A stretch of DNA of 64,000 bases from Flabesymbios commensalis (taxonomy: Eukaryota; Annelida; Polychaeta; Terebellida; Flabelligeridae): positions 19,595,185 through 19,659,184 of the forward strand of contig OZ024915.1 of assembly GCA_964017125.1 (NCBI GenBank), in the 5' to 3' direction. Both the position numbers and the translations under genes were made by a program. The notes beneath the pieces were generated by a model, which saw only the letters and a program-made list of their open reading frames with translations, did no database searches and was not told the DNA's origin. Of this stretch, positions 32,609 to 44,202 are shown piece by piece; positions within the stretch are counted from its first letter, which is position 1, and each line of letters opens with the position of its first letter.

Positions 32609-33547
32609 CCTTTCAGGATCAATTTTGATTTTTAAATACTCATCCGATTATTGTGAGGCTATTATATTTATTTTTAATTCCAAACAAAACTACGCTGCTT
32701 TAAAGAAAATAATATGTACATACAGATTGCTAACGTTTCTTATAGCAATTATGTTACTTTAATTAAGTGTTATAAAGTGTTCGTAATAAAAACTAACTGT
32801 TGATTGTTGAATTTCAAGTTTGTGGGTGACGGTTGGCCCGCTATTGTGAGTAGGGGTACCCCCTCCCCCTTAGTACACACTTGTGTCCACTCGCCATATA
32901 ATTGTTTGCTCATGTGGCGATGATAATCGGTGACTAACCGAACAAACGTACAAAAGCTGGCAACGCACGCCAGACCGACAGATAACATATTATGGAGTCA
33001 TGCGGGTCGGACGAGTGCGCAACAGGAATCGCGCAGCCAGGAAGCACGTGACACGCCTCAGCGCGTGCGCAATAGTCAAAATAACAATCTCCCCTTTGTA
33101 GATGAAGTGGCAGGCTGTTTTAACGTTACAATAGTCGGCGAGGTGCTACTTTACATCAGCTAGCATTGATCACTCGTCATCACTCACCACTCGTCATCAC
33201 GCCCGTGACGTCACGCGGATCAGGGGGGTGTTACAACTCCATTTTCATCAGGAGCGTACAGGGGACGGGAGGGTACGGTGACTGGCACCATGGTGTCATG
33301 GTAACGCATCCCAGAAATGTAGGGCATCCACATCGACTGCCACGCGAGCAGGATCCAGCATGGATATAATGTTTTATTACCATTAGCAAATTGATCAAGA
33401 CTGTGGGAATATCGCCATCATATTATGTGGAGACAGCAAGAGCATAGCGATACCAAAAGCATGATGGAAAGACTATTATAAAACAAAATAGCTGAAGTTA
33501 CTCTGGGTATGTATAATTATACAGACTGAAACCAGAGTATTGCATGC
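32609..33547. other. No gene recognised; GC-rich island
   Basis: 32940-33360 is clearly richer in G+C than its surroundings, with GTGCGCAA, CACGTGAC and GTGACGTCACGCGG motifs (CRE-like). It could be a promoter or CpG-rich element, but no gene start follows that I can support. Confidence 0.4.
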
Positions 33548-33758
33548 AATAGTCGTTTTCAATCTGTTTTGTTAGCCGATTAAGTCACTGTTAATGGAGC
33601 TGAAAAGCGTGTCTAGACATCAAGATTTGCAAATATGTGTGCTCAAATTAAACAAATATCAGTAATTTTCAACCACTTGAAGTTGTGGGTCGCGGTAGCG
33701 AGACACAACTTCAAGTGGGTGAAAAAATAAATAAATAAAATTAGCAGGACAAGGGTTA
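33548..33758 (-). mobile_element. TTAA-MITE family B
   Basis: AGTCGTTTTCAATCTGTTTT, ACATCAAGATTTGC, a perfect hairpin with CGCGGTAGCG tip, then TTAGCAGGACAAGGGTTA. Confidence 0.85.
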
Positions 33759-34086
33759 CATTATCAAAGTGTGTCATGGCATATGAATACAGATGAGCTT
33801 TGTTATTTTACTTTCCCTTTCTGCTAGAACTGAGGAAAGCAGCAAAGTCCAAAGACCATTGAGTCCCGAGTCGCAGGCTAGAAATTGATATAATTCATCT
33901 TTTAGTACATCAAATTCTGAACATTCCGGGAATTATGATAGTGTTTATATTTGCTTTTTATGAAACTGTTTCTTCGTTGTGCAACTTCAACATTTACAAA
34001 ATAACGATAGTTATTATATAATATATGCATCCTGTCTACTATTCTAGCATATAACGTCGCTTAATTTATTATATTATGCCTACCTT

Positions 34087-34312
34087 TTAACCCATTAACA
34101 CTGATTAACATCAAAACCTGAATTTTCATTGACCACTTGAAGTTTCGTCTCACTGATGGGATTTATAATTTCAAGCGTGTGAAAATTATTATAAATTGGC
34201 AAAGTTAAGGTCAACGATTCAGATTGATGTCACGTTTTAAATTTAACATGTTTAAAAGCTCATATGTAAAGTGTTAATAAAAACAGTAAAATACGCATAT
34301 AATCGGGACCGA
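34087..34312 (+). mobile_element. TTAA-MITE family A, degenerate
   Basis: Decayed hairpin (CTTGAAGTTTCG ... AATTTCAAG) and body (AAGTTAAGGTCAACG, TTAACATGTTTAAAAG). It abuts the family C array. Confidence 0.7.
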
Positions 34313-34540
34313 CGCCCTCAAGGCGCTAAATATTTTTTATATAAAACATGGAGACCAAAGGGTTTTATTCAATTCGAAATCATTATAAATGCAGCTTTTT
34401 CTGCTTCATTTGAATACATATTTGGATTTACAATCATTATAAAAATGTGCACTCTTACAGTGCGGGATAGACCTTAGGCGTCAGAATCACAGATGTCAGA
34501 TGCTGACGAGTAAAGTCGATCCCCGCGCTGAAAGGGTTAA
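34313..34540 (+). mobile_element. TTAA-MITE family C, array copy 1
   Basis: AAACATGGAGACCAAAGG, TTCTGCTTCATTTGAATAC, an eroded GACGTC hairpin, end CCCCGCGCTGAAAGGGTTAA. Confidence 0.88.
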
Positions 34541-34811
34541 AGTGCTGAATATTTTGTATATAAACCATGGAGACCAAAAGGTTATATTCTATTCGAAATC
34601 ATCATAAACACTGATAAATGTTTTAGCTAGTACTATCTCCATGGTCTCAGTTAGCTCTTTCCGCTTCATTTTAATACTTATGTTATGGATTTACGATCAT
34701 TATAAAAATGTTCACTCTTACAGTGCGGGGATAGAATTTAGTCGTCAGAATCTGACGTCTACAGAGGTCAGATTCTGACGACAATAGTCGATCCCCGCGC
34801 TGTAAGGGTTA
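34541..34811 (+). mobile_element. TTAA-MITE family C, array copy 2
   Basis: It starts AGTGCTGAATATTTTG right after the TTAA of copy 1. A short inserted segment near 34630 repeats CCATGG. Confidence 0.88.
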
Positions 34812-35057
34812 AAGCGCTGAATATTTTGTATATAAACCATGGAGACCAAAGGGTTTTATTCAAATCTAAATCATCATGAATGTCTTAGTTAGCTCTTTCC
34901 GCTTCATTTGTATATCTACATGTATGTTATGTATTTTCGATCATTATAAAAAGGTTCACTTTTACTGTGCGGGGATAGACTTTAGACTTCGGAATCTGAC
35001 GTCTACAGACGTCAGATTCTGACGTCTAAAGTCTATCCCCGCACTGTAAGGGTTAAG
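34812..35057 (+). mobile_element. TTAA-MITE family C, array copy 3
   Basis: It starts AGCGCTGAATATTTTG after the TTAA of copy 2 and ends CCCCGCACTGTAAGGGTTAA. The hairpin of nested GACGTCAGAATCTGACGTC units is nearly perfect. Confidence 0.9.
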
Positions 35058-35875
35058 AGTTTTACACATATCTCTGGGTTCTTGTTTTTGTTAGTGCCAA
35101 AATGTGTAGTTTTTCTCCGCACGTAATCGCCAAATGACAGTAATTGAATGATTCAGATTGATGAATACACTAAGTGAAAAACTTCCAAATATTTTTAGGT
35201 GAATTCCTCTCTGCGTAGCACTCAGATCGTCATTTGAAGTAACATACAAATTATTTCAAAGAAGGCGATAATCTGGCACACGTTAACACAGGTTAAGTTC
35301 AATTAGCGACGCGGGCCAACAAAAGCGGTTCTATTAACACAGACAAACAAATGGCAAGTCGTTATTCCTATGATAAATATCACAAAGTGCATTTGGGCCA
35401 GTGCGCATAATATCATGCGTGTAATTATTATAATTGGAAATAAATGGACAAAAAGCATGACTTGTATTGATCGTCATTTTAAAGCGATGTCTACGAATAC
35501 GTCACTAGGCTACTTTCCATCCGTTTATAATAATAAGTAAGTACCCTTATGGGTAGATTAGACTGCGAGTTTGAGTACATCCGGTCTTTCACTCTTTGGG
35601 TCTTAATTATTCCTTCACATTTTTCATTTATTGTTGACACTATTGAACCAATTGGCAGCTGTTTCAGATAATTAAAAAATGTCTCTGCTTTTAATTACTA
35701 GACCTACTTTATATTATGTGTGCTTCATTTTGAAATCTGCGCCCCTACATTTTTACACTTGAATCAATAGATTTATTTGTCATAACACCTCTCGCGTCGG
35801 GAAGGTCACATTTTCTGGCACAGATATAGGCTGCCTAGCTATATATGTGCTTGTGCATCCACATATACATCATGA
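35058..35875. other. No gene recognised
   Basis: Moderately AT-rich, with no shared repeat and no exon-like signal. Confidence 0.45.
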
Positions 35876-36102
35876 TTAACCCTTTAACCGCCAAATTATT
35901 CAATCTGAATTTTCACCCACTTGAAGTTACTTCAAGTGAGTGAAAATTATTCAGATTTGACAAAATTGAGGTCAACCGTTTTCAAATATTGCTGATTGAT
36001 GTCACATTATTTTTATCTTTAACATGTTTAAAAGGTGATACTTAATGTGCTAATAAAAAATGAAAACCCGATTATATGTGACACCGGCAGTTAAAGGGTT
36101 AA
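35876..36102 (+). mobile_element. TTAA-MITE family A, hairpin tip deleted
   Basis: Ends intact, but the hairpin reads CCACTTGAAGTTACTTCAAG: the tip and inner arms are gone and the outer arms meet. Confidence 0.9.
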
Positions 36103-36127
36103 GGAATGTAACTGTTCATCACAGGAT

Positions 36128-36233
36128 ACACAAGACAATGACCCAATGCTGGTTTAATGCTGGGCCAGCGTCGCAGACGCTGGCCCAGCAATAACCCAGC
36201 ATTGGGTCAACATGCTGGTGTTTACTGGTTGGG
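36128..36233. repeat. Foldback F, well-preserved
   Basis: ACCCAATGCTGGTTTAATGC ... with inner arms CTGGGCCAGCGT / ACGCTGGCCCAG around CGCAG, and outer ACCCAGCATTGGGT. Confidence 0.85.
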
Positions 36234-36697
36234 ATCATGATATAACAGAAGCTGACAACAATCATTGTAAACTGAGTCTATCGTCAGCGGACTTAGTCTA
36301 TTATTATTATAGGTCAACCCATTCACGGCTAAATACTAAGCTTTTAATCGCTGAATGCGGCTAAAAAGAAATCAGGTCATTCTACAGTAAATGTTCTTTT
36401 ATCATGTTTATATCGTGTCCCATCAGTTAAATCTAACCAACATAGGGTCTCGAGTTTTACAGGAAAAGCTGATGTATTTTACATATAAATAATCCACTAA
36501 AAATTACAAAACCCTGACAACAGCGTAAGAGTTTATTATATTTATATTTGAAATACAATGTTTTTTTAAATTATTTTTGCAAATAATGTCAAATGTTTAT
36601 AATTATCTGCACCATTGTGTCCATATCTATCAAAGTTTAAAACACATATTCTCGTGTCATGATAACGTGATTATAACATGAAAACTGACTGGGCCAT
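36234..36697. other. No gene recognised
   Basis: AT-rich, with nothing shared that I can see. Confidence 0.4.
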
Positions 36698-36790
36698 TAT
36701 CATGATGGGTGACAGTCAACTCGTACCCATGTCAACTCGCCCCATGTCAACTCGTACCCATGTCAACTCGTACCCATGTCAATTTATTGA

Positions 36791-37225
36791 CTACTAAACT
36801 AGTTGAAATGGTGTATTACAAAAGAAAATTCATTTATAATTACACAGTTTGCGCAAATTCCTAGGTCTGACTAGATACGTCGGCAGCCATCTTGGACGAC
36901 ATCTTATTTTATAATTAATTAGATAAACTAATTGTCATAACCATAGTCACTGTATTGATACTAATCCTTCATCATTAATATGGAATAATTATTATAGATA
37001 ACAATTTTGTCCTAATTGACATCACTAAGGTGTATGATAAAGAACATTTGGGGCAGAAAGGGTTAAAAATAATGATCAGATTTGTCTGAGAGTGGCCTAG
37101 CTGCATTCAATAACTCTAAACTAGTTGAAATGGTGTATTACAACAACAAATTGGGCTAAATTTGCCCAATTTACACTATTTCTCAAGTATGACTATTTGC
37201 CGGCGGCCATCTTGGACGCCATCTT
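36791..37225 (+). repeat. Diverged direct repeat, about 110 bp
   Basis: 36791-36905 and 37118-37225 both start CTAAACTAGTTGAAATGG and end at a GCCATCTTGGACG block. Confidence 0.75.
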
Positions 37226-37241
37226 TGTTAGTATTGTGTCA

Positions 37242-37428
37242 GTATTGTGGGGAGCCTCCGTGACCGAGAGGTAGCGTGCTCGGCCTCAGACCACCAGGGC
37301 TCGAATTTCGAATCCTGTGTCTGGAGGACAGTGTCATCTCAATCATCTCACCATCCTCAGGAGGTTCTTCTGGCCCAGTTTAGCCTATATGTGCACAAAG
37401 GTGGCCTAAAGCCCGATTCATTTTATTT
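37242..37428 (+). mobile_element. tRNA-derived SINE-1
   Basis: GACCGAGAGGTAGCGTGCTC (A box) and GGCTCGAATTTCGAATCC (B box), body CACCATCCTCAGGAGG. It is the best-preserved copy. Confidence 0.9.
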
Positions 37429-37717
37429 CCAGTCTTGGAGTTTATGAAATGTCACTTAAAAACATAACATATCTCAAAGTTGCTTTGGATCTTATGAGGA
37501 CCTGTACAAAAATATGTTTCGTCTGACAATGATTAAGGTAAAATACAAGTTGCATTGAAATAATGTTGCAAAAATATCATAATTCATGATAATGTATGAA
37601 GCAATTATTTACGTGATGTGCTAAAATTATTATTTGAGGTCATGTTGGAATGGATAATATAACAAAATAACATTGAACATTGATTGTGCTCCATATCAGG
37701 TTTTGGTCTGAATAATA

Positions 37718-38035
37718 AATAAAATTGAATTTAATAGGCCTGTCACACGCGCAATTAAATTATAAAATATTAGCTATATCAATAGGTGAAGAAAATTAAA
37801 TTTATTAGGATTGTCACACGCGCAATTAAATTATAAAATATTAGTAATATCAATAAGTGAATAAAATTGAATTTAATAGGCCTGTCACACGCGCAATTAA
37901 ATTATAAAATATTAGTTATATCAATAGGTAAATAAAATTGCATTTAATAGGCCTGTCACACGCGCAATTAAATTATAAAATATTAGTTATATCAATAGGT
38001 AAATAAAACTGAATTTAATAGGCAAGTCACTCGCG
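37718..38035 (+). repeat. 71 bp minisatellite, about 4.4 units
   Basis: The TGTCACACGCGCAATTAA block recurs at 37741, 37812, 37883 and 37954, with a decayed fifth at 38025, an exact 71 bp period. Confidence 0.97.
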
Positions 38036-38350
38036 GGTATAATCAACTGTATGTCGACATCGCACCTCAGTACTGGAGGCATTCATACCTTTACTATCAC
38101 AGCTTTAACACAAAAGACACAGGGTACACATGGTACTAAAACATTGTTTGCCTGGAGGAATTATATTGTCAACGCGTAGTAACAATTATCATCACTCTTC
38201 CCGACTTGTGATCACTATGACGCAACGTCGTATAAACATAACGGCATTGTCTGAGAGGGGAGGAGGGAGGGGGCAGCCGACCATTGGGGCTAATCCCATT
38301 CGGCATGCGTGGCTCAATAATTAATTTAAGTATTATTTTATATTTGGTAC

Positions 38351-38870
38351 GACAGACAGACAGACAGACAGACAGACAGATATTTTATTGACAGAAAAGA
38401 AAAGTCATTACAGACTTATTTGTCATAGAAATGAAAGAGATATATGTACATGTATATACAAGATTGTTAGTTTGTTAAAATCATATGATAATATACATGG
38501 TATGACATACACAACTAAAATCATGTTAAGTGGCATTGCCAAAATAAAAACTGGGTATTTCGATAATATAAATGACAACTACTAAAAATGAATTAAAAGG
38601 CATTGCCAAGATAACATAGAGGTCTATCATTTTGTTTCCCGCACCAAAACCAGAGAAAAAATAGCTACTACGTATGACATACTAATTATATATAGTAGCA
38701 AAAAAGACGCTCTGGAAAGCGTAGAAACCTAAAATATATACAAGTGCATGATTATGCTACAGTAACTGGAGTATGCAATAAGCCAATGGTAAAAATTATA
38801 TGGTATTTTTTAAAATTTAATATAATATCATGCAAGTACAATAAATATGGCATAAACAGGTAGCTCCTGT
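38351..38870 (-). mobile_element. Probable LINE 3' end beside (GACA)n
   Basis: On the minus strand it ends CAATAAAATATCTGTC into (TGTC)n, a common 3' tail form of CR1/L2-group LINEs and close to the CAATAAAATAT end of the full LINE. No coding sequence is left. Confidence 0.35.
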
Positions 38871-39627
38871 CATGTGACCATGCAAGCACAGTCGCTATGA
38901 GCGCGGAGATTCCCTGAGATTGACTAGTGGTGCAAACTTAACGACGTAATAACAGTAGTAATGGCGGTTAAAAATTATTTGTGCAATTCACACAGTACGA
39001 GTTGACATCTAATGATGGTACGAGTTGACATCTGTTGTGTTATCAGGTTATAAAAGATGTCAGCTCGTACTATCATCTGATACCTGCCTTGTTGCGTACG
39101 AGTTGACATCTGATGATGGTACGAGTTGACATCTCTTAGTGGTACGAGTTGACATGGGTACGAGTTAACATGGGGACGAGTTGACATCTATTGTGTGGTA
39201 ATAGATCTCAACTCGTACCATCATTTTATACTTGTCTTGTTAGGTAAGAGTTGACATCACTTGTGGTACGAATTGACATTACTTGTGGTACGAGTTGACA
39301 TATGTTGGTGGTACGAGTTGACATGGGTACGAGTTGACATGGGTACGAGTTGACATGGGTACGAGTTGACCGGTATTCATCATGATTATACACATAATAC
39401 ATATTTGTGTACAATTGTCCACATCACTAGTGAACAATTTTGTATGATATGGTTATGAATAACAATTTGTTTTAATATCCATATGTTTAATTGTGTTTAA
39501 ATGTGTCTCGCTACCGCGATCCACAACTTAAAGTGTGACATAGGACATGGGGTAAAAATTACTGTCGCATGTGCGATTTCAATCAAAATATATGCTAGTA
39601 ACGCAAATTTAATGATCATTTCTGTTC

Positions 39628-39846
39628 AACCCCTTAAGCCCTCACGATGCATTAATGCATCATTTCACATCCCTGAAAGCAGACTTAATTTTCCTACAAC
39701 GAAGGGTTTTAGAATGAAAATTTCCACGAAACTGGCTTACCATACATTGCAATTTTCTTTATTTTTCAACCACTTCAAATCTTCTTCATTTCGTGGCTTG
39801 TAGTGGATGAAATTGACAATGGTAAATGCAGGCTTGAAAGGGTTAA
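39628..39846 (-). mobile_element. TTAA-MITE family D
   Basis: CCCCTTAAGCCCTCACGATG ... GGCTTGAAAGGGTTAA, with GATGCATTAATGCATC. The hairpin is decayed (CACTTCAAAT, CGTGGCTTGTAG). Confidence 0.75.
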
Positions 39847-39902
39847 CGCTTATTTTTTAATGACAAATTAAAACGCTGCAACGGCTATAGACGTGAAAGC
39901 AC

Positions 39903-40162
39903 TTAACACTTAGAACGCTGAAATATAGCTGTACCAAGAACTTTATATAAATATATATAGTTATTGGTTGTACAAAGAATGTAAACCAAATGTGTTTTTT
40001 CCAATTTGAAATCATTATAAATGTCTTAGTTAGCTCTTCCCGCTTCTCTATGTTATGGGTCTACGCCCATTATAATTTTTTTAATTCTTTTAGTCCGCGA
40101 ATCGACTTTAGACGTCAGAATATAATGTGTACAGACGTCAGACTCCGCGCTGAAAGGGTTAA
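39903..40162 (+). mobile_element. TTAA-MITE family C
   Basis: TTAACACTTAGAACGCTG start, TTAGTTAGCTCTTCCCG, GGGTCTACGCCCATTATA, an eroded hairpin, CCGCGCTGAAAGGGTTAA end. Confidence 0.8.
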
Positions 40163-41667
40163 TCATGTTAAAGTTCACACGTCACATCCACTATCTTTTA
40201 CAGTATTCTGTAAAGTTATCCTATCAAAATACGAATTTTATTCGAAAAATACAATTTATCATGGATACACCGCTGTGCATGAATTCGATATGACAGTTTG
40301 AACCCCCCTCAATTCATCTTGGATACACCCCTGATCATACATATAATTATACCTTTGTCTTTGTTTACCACATCGTGGGACACTAATAATTATTGTCACT
40401 AAAACACTCAATATCAGCATAGCTGTCTAATGATATCGCATAACGATTTGAGGTGTCAATGCTACGGGTTGTGCAATATCTGAATTCCCTTTGATTTGTC
40501 CATGCGCCAGTTTATTCAGCGCAGTGAAGCGACTACATGCATGCATGTGATTTTGCGTAGATTTTTACAGTCAGTAGCAATATTGAAACAAACAGACACT
40601 TAGTCAAATCACCTCTACGGCTCTTTTTCGGGTGTGAATAGTAGGCCTACACTACAACGTCGACGTCAAAATCTGGCTAACGTTAATCAAACATGGCTGA
40701 TGATCGGTGTTAGCTCCTCAAAGGCTTAAGGTAGGAAGTTGCTAATACAAATTTATTGCTGCATAAATAGGGAGGAAAAATAAAACAAGACAATTCAACA
40801 CTTAAAAATTAAATCGATATCTCTAATTTATTTTTCCTAAGAAAGTTTAGAAATGTATTGCGTATATTAACTTTCATCAGATACTATTTTTTATGAATTC
40901 AGACTTTTGAGCCTCCACGATGAAGTACGTTTTTAAATTACTATGCTAAATATAAGACCCGAGCTCATCATTTTGACATTGAAATTGTGCTTCTTTTCCC
41001 TGTTGAGTGGTTGCTTCGTCATGCAGTTATAGAGATTTTATTTTTACATATATTGGCTTTATAGAGTATATATTGCTCATTACAATACGTTTCGTCGTGG
41101 AGGGTGACATTTATAAATGTATAACATGTATAAGTACAATAAAATAATATTTGCTATGTGCATATAATTTCAAGTCGAAGCAGCCTGATAATATGGATCG
41201 TAATTACATACAAATACTCCGTTATAATTCTGTGGTATGACAACGTAATTGTGTTAGTACACCCTTTGAGGGCGAGGGTAAGCTTTATATGCCCATGTTC
41301 TAAAAAATACATAGGAATAGAATTAAATATATCTCAATCGGATCGAACAATTTTATTATGATTACATATATCTTATCTAAATGCAAATTGACTGAAAAAA
41401 TAACTTCTCTACTAGCAAATTGAAATTAAAAACCGTGTTGAAAAAAATCCAGATTCAATAGAACGGAATTATACAGCTGAACGGTACAGTACCTAAATGG
41501 GTGATTTTATGGTGATTAAATGGCGTCTAGCACACAGTGGGTTAATTGCTAGCCCATTGTCACAAGGGAACAACAGTTTAATACCATAATTATCTCTGCG
41601 TTCCACTGCGGACAAACATCACGCGAGAGGGAAATGTTCATACACGTAACGTTATGAACCTGTGGGA
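40163..41667. other. No gene recognised
   Basis: About 1.5 kb of AT-rich sequence with one GTAGGCCTAC. No exon, repeat or element that I can support. Confidence 0.45.
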
Positions 41668-41920
41668 TTATCCTTAAAGCCCTGAAAGATTTTTGTATAA
41701 ACCAATGTCCATGGAGACAAAAGGTTTTTTCAATTTGAAATCATTATAAATGTCTTAGTTAGCTCTTTCTGATTAATTTGAATACATATGTTATGGGTCT
41801 ACGGCCGTTAGAAATATTTTTACTCTTACAGTGCAGGGATCGACTTTAGGCGTCAGAATCTGACGTCTACAGACGTCAGATTCTGACGTCTAAAGTTGAT
41901 CCCCGCGCTGTAAGGGCTAA
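41668..41920 (+). mobile_element. TTAA-MITE family C
   Basis: Near-complete, with a nearly perfect hairpin (GACTTTAGGCGTCAGAATC and complement), ending CCCCGCGCTGTAAGGG. Confidence 0.88.
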
Positions 41921-42040
41921 ACTGATAAGCGCGACCATAGTCGTTTTAATCCATTAGCCAATCAAATCACTGTTATTGGGAGCTAAAGTTTAAACATCAA
42001 GATTAGCAAATGTTTGGTCTGAAATTAAGCAAATATATTA
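41921..42040 (-). mobile_element. TTAA-MITE family B, partial
   Basis: GCGACCATAGTCGTTTTAAT, AATCAAATCACTGTTATTGG and AACATCAAGATTAGC; no hairpin. Confidence 0.65.
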
Positions 42041-42124
42041 AACAAAAGTAGAAAAATGAATTATAAATTAGAATTTAAATAACCAAATAATTTGTCAAGT
42101 GCCTTACATAGTCCAGCGCAGGGC

Positions 42125-42237
42125 AGACATGTTGGCTACTGCTCGGTGGGTAGCCATATTACTTGGAAATCACCCAGCAAATACACCGCTGGCCCAACAT
42201 TAAACCACCATTGGGTCGACGTCTCCTGTTACTGGGA
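42125..42237. repeat. Foldback F, degenerate copy
   Basis: CGCTGGCCCAACATTAAACC and ATTGGGTCGACGTC on the right; the left arm is eroded. Confidence 0.6.
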
Positions 42238-42949
42238 AGCAGTAATTACGGCCTGGTATGATTGACATGTATACTGTACCATCTTACCCGCGCCATTTTG
42301 TCACTGCTGTTACGACCACCATGCCGGTTGTTGTTATTCTATAAAGTTTAATGAGCTATTAAAATGTCAGTAAACATGCCAGCATGTGTTAACACGCTAG
42401 CATGCGTTAACCACTGTCAACATGCTTATTGTGTATAATACCTGTGATTATTTATATATACCAAAATAAGAAGTGGTGATAATTTCCACGTATTCTATTC
42501 CTAACAAATATAAATTAGCCCTTTTTGCTATAAGAATAAGCCCGTTTTGTTATAATATATATCTCATTCTTATTTTCCGGTATATATGATCAAATACAAA
42601 CGTAATAGCTTGGAAATGCTTGTTGCTAACGAACCCTTTGCCTGCGTGAGGATACCGATAACAATTCTCTTGTTTTAATATTATATCACGTGGTTTTACA
42701 CGTGATCCACACCCAGACCGCATCCACTCAGATTGGGCGTAAATATCACGTGATAGTCACCACGTCATTCCGTGGTGCTCTAATTTAAACCATTAAAACT
42801 GGGGTGAAAGTAAAGATATTTGTATCTCACCACGATACTGGAATCATTTTATCTAAACCCTTAAAACACTGGTGTCGACTACAGTTGACTATAGTTTTGT
42901 TTCCACATGTTTTAATTGTCTTGTGTAACCAGGTGATATATAAAATTAG

Positions 42950-43104
42950 ATATGTCTCAAATCTGTGATAATTATATACATCTCAACCTAGATTTTGCAA
43001 ATTAAACTAATTTTTAGTCACTTGAAGTTGTGGATCGCGGTAGCGAGACACAACTTCAAGTGGCTGGAAATTTAAATTTATTGGCTCAGTGCTCTAAGAG
43101 TTAA
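42950..43104 (-). repeat. Family B-like hairpin copy
   Basis: A perfect hairpin with CGCGGTAGCG tip (43018-43066) in a diverged B body. It ends GAGTTAA. Confidence 0.65.
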
Positions 43105-43310
43105 ACCCAAAACGCTGAAATATGTTTGTATAAACCATGGAGACTACTTGTCTTAGCTAGCTCATTCCGCTTCATTTGAATGTTTTTTTTCGCTTCTTTT
43201 GAATACCTATGTTATGGGTCTACATTGTCTACGGCCATTATAATTTATATATTTTCCAATAGACGTCATATTTTGATGTCTAAAGACGGTTCCCGCGCTG
43301 AAACGGTTAA
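43101..43310 (+). mobile_element. TTAA-MITE family C
   Basis: It starts TTAAACCCAAAACGCTG and ends CCGCGCTGAAACGGTTAA, with internal duplication of the CGCTTC-TTTGAAT segment and a shortened hairpin. Confidence 0.75.
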
Positions 43311-44095
43311 ACTAAAGGGTTAAACTCAACTATGAACTTATCCCATTCTCTTGAAGCTATCTGTCATTTGTTCGAGTGACAAATAAGACGGTTTAGCTCC
43401 AAGAGGCCTATATCTGAATCATATTATGCTAAGTTTAACTTATCGAGATTGAGACTCTCAAATCTTATATTATAAATATAACTTTACTTATCAGTACGTG
43501 TAAAGATAAATATTGTACAACATGATTCTGCTGAAACTTTTTATTTGTTTGTAAACGAATTTAAGGGTCTACGGCCCTTAAATTTGATCACAAACAACAA
43601 TTGAGTGTTACTATGATAATGTGAGAAGCATCTATCAGTGTCTACATATATACAATAATTAATATATCTGACACTCTTTATGACGTTTTTAAACAGTAGG
43701 CACATATCAATTTGCTGCTAAATTTGATTAAAATATATGACCTAATCAATAATGATATATTATGTGCTAATATTCATAGCAATAGTATCTTATAATTGAT
43801 ACTAAATATGCGATTTAAAAAGTGAGTTTTAATTTATTTTTGATTTGATGCAGATTCGGGTACAGTGTATTCATTGTGATATTGCTTTGTGTTCACACGA
43901 CAGAAACGCTATTATATTTATCATCCTTGGGCTTTAAAGGGTGTTTTGATCGCGGCGGGTCACAGTGTGTCAGCCATCAAAATAGACAATGACGCAAGAT
44001 AATACGCGGGTGACCTCGAGACTTAATGTGTTAATTATAATAGCGGTGGCCTATTTGTTTTGGATATTAGTGCGACCCTCATCGTTAGTGTAATG
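43311..44095. other. No gene recognised
   Basis: AT-rich, with nothing shared. Confidence 0.4.
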
Positions 44096-44202
44096 TCAGC
44101 AAACACGAGACGTTGACCCAATGTTGAACCAATGCTGGATCACCGTCATAGACAGTGGCCCATCATTGGTCCAACACTGGTTCAACGTCTCGTGCTCTGT
44201 AA
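44096..44202. repeat. Foldback F
   Basis: AGCAAACACGAGACGTTGAC ... TGGTTCAACGTCTCGTG, an imperfect palindrome over its full length. Confidence 0.8.

Larger units (their letters stand above)
36698..39388. mobile_element. Foldback-type element with arrayed TIRs
   Basis: Inverted ends start ATCATGATG, then GTCAACTCGTACCC. Both continue as arrays of the 14-16 bp unit ATGTCAACTCGTACCC: about 4 units at 36717-36780 and about 14, some inverted, at 38990-39372. The outermost match beyond the arrays argues that they are the two ends of one element. The interior holds a SINE, a minisatellite and a LINE 3' end, with no transposase. Confidence 0.65.

Noticed and set aside
33290-33360. tRNA-like ATGGTAACGCATCC stretch
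   Set aside because: The B box is not recognisable and no second copy is seen.
38990-39372. CRISPR-like regular repeats
   Set aside because: The spacing is irregular, some units are inverted, and the context is a eukaryotic transposon end.
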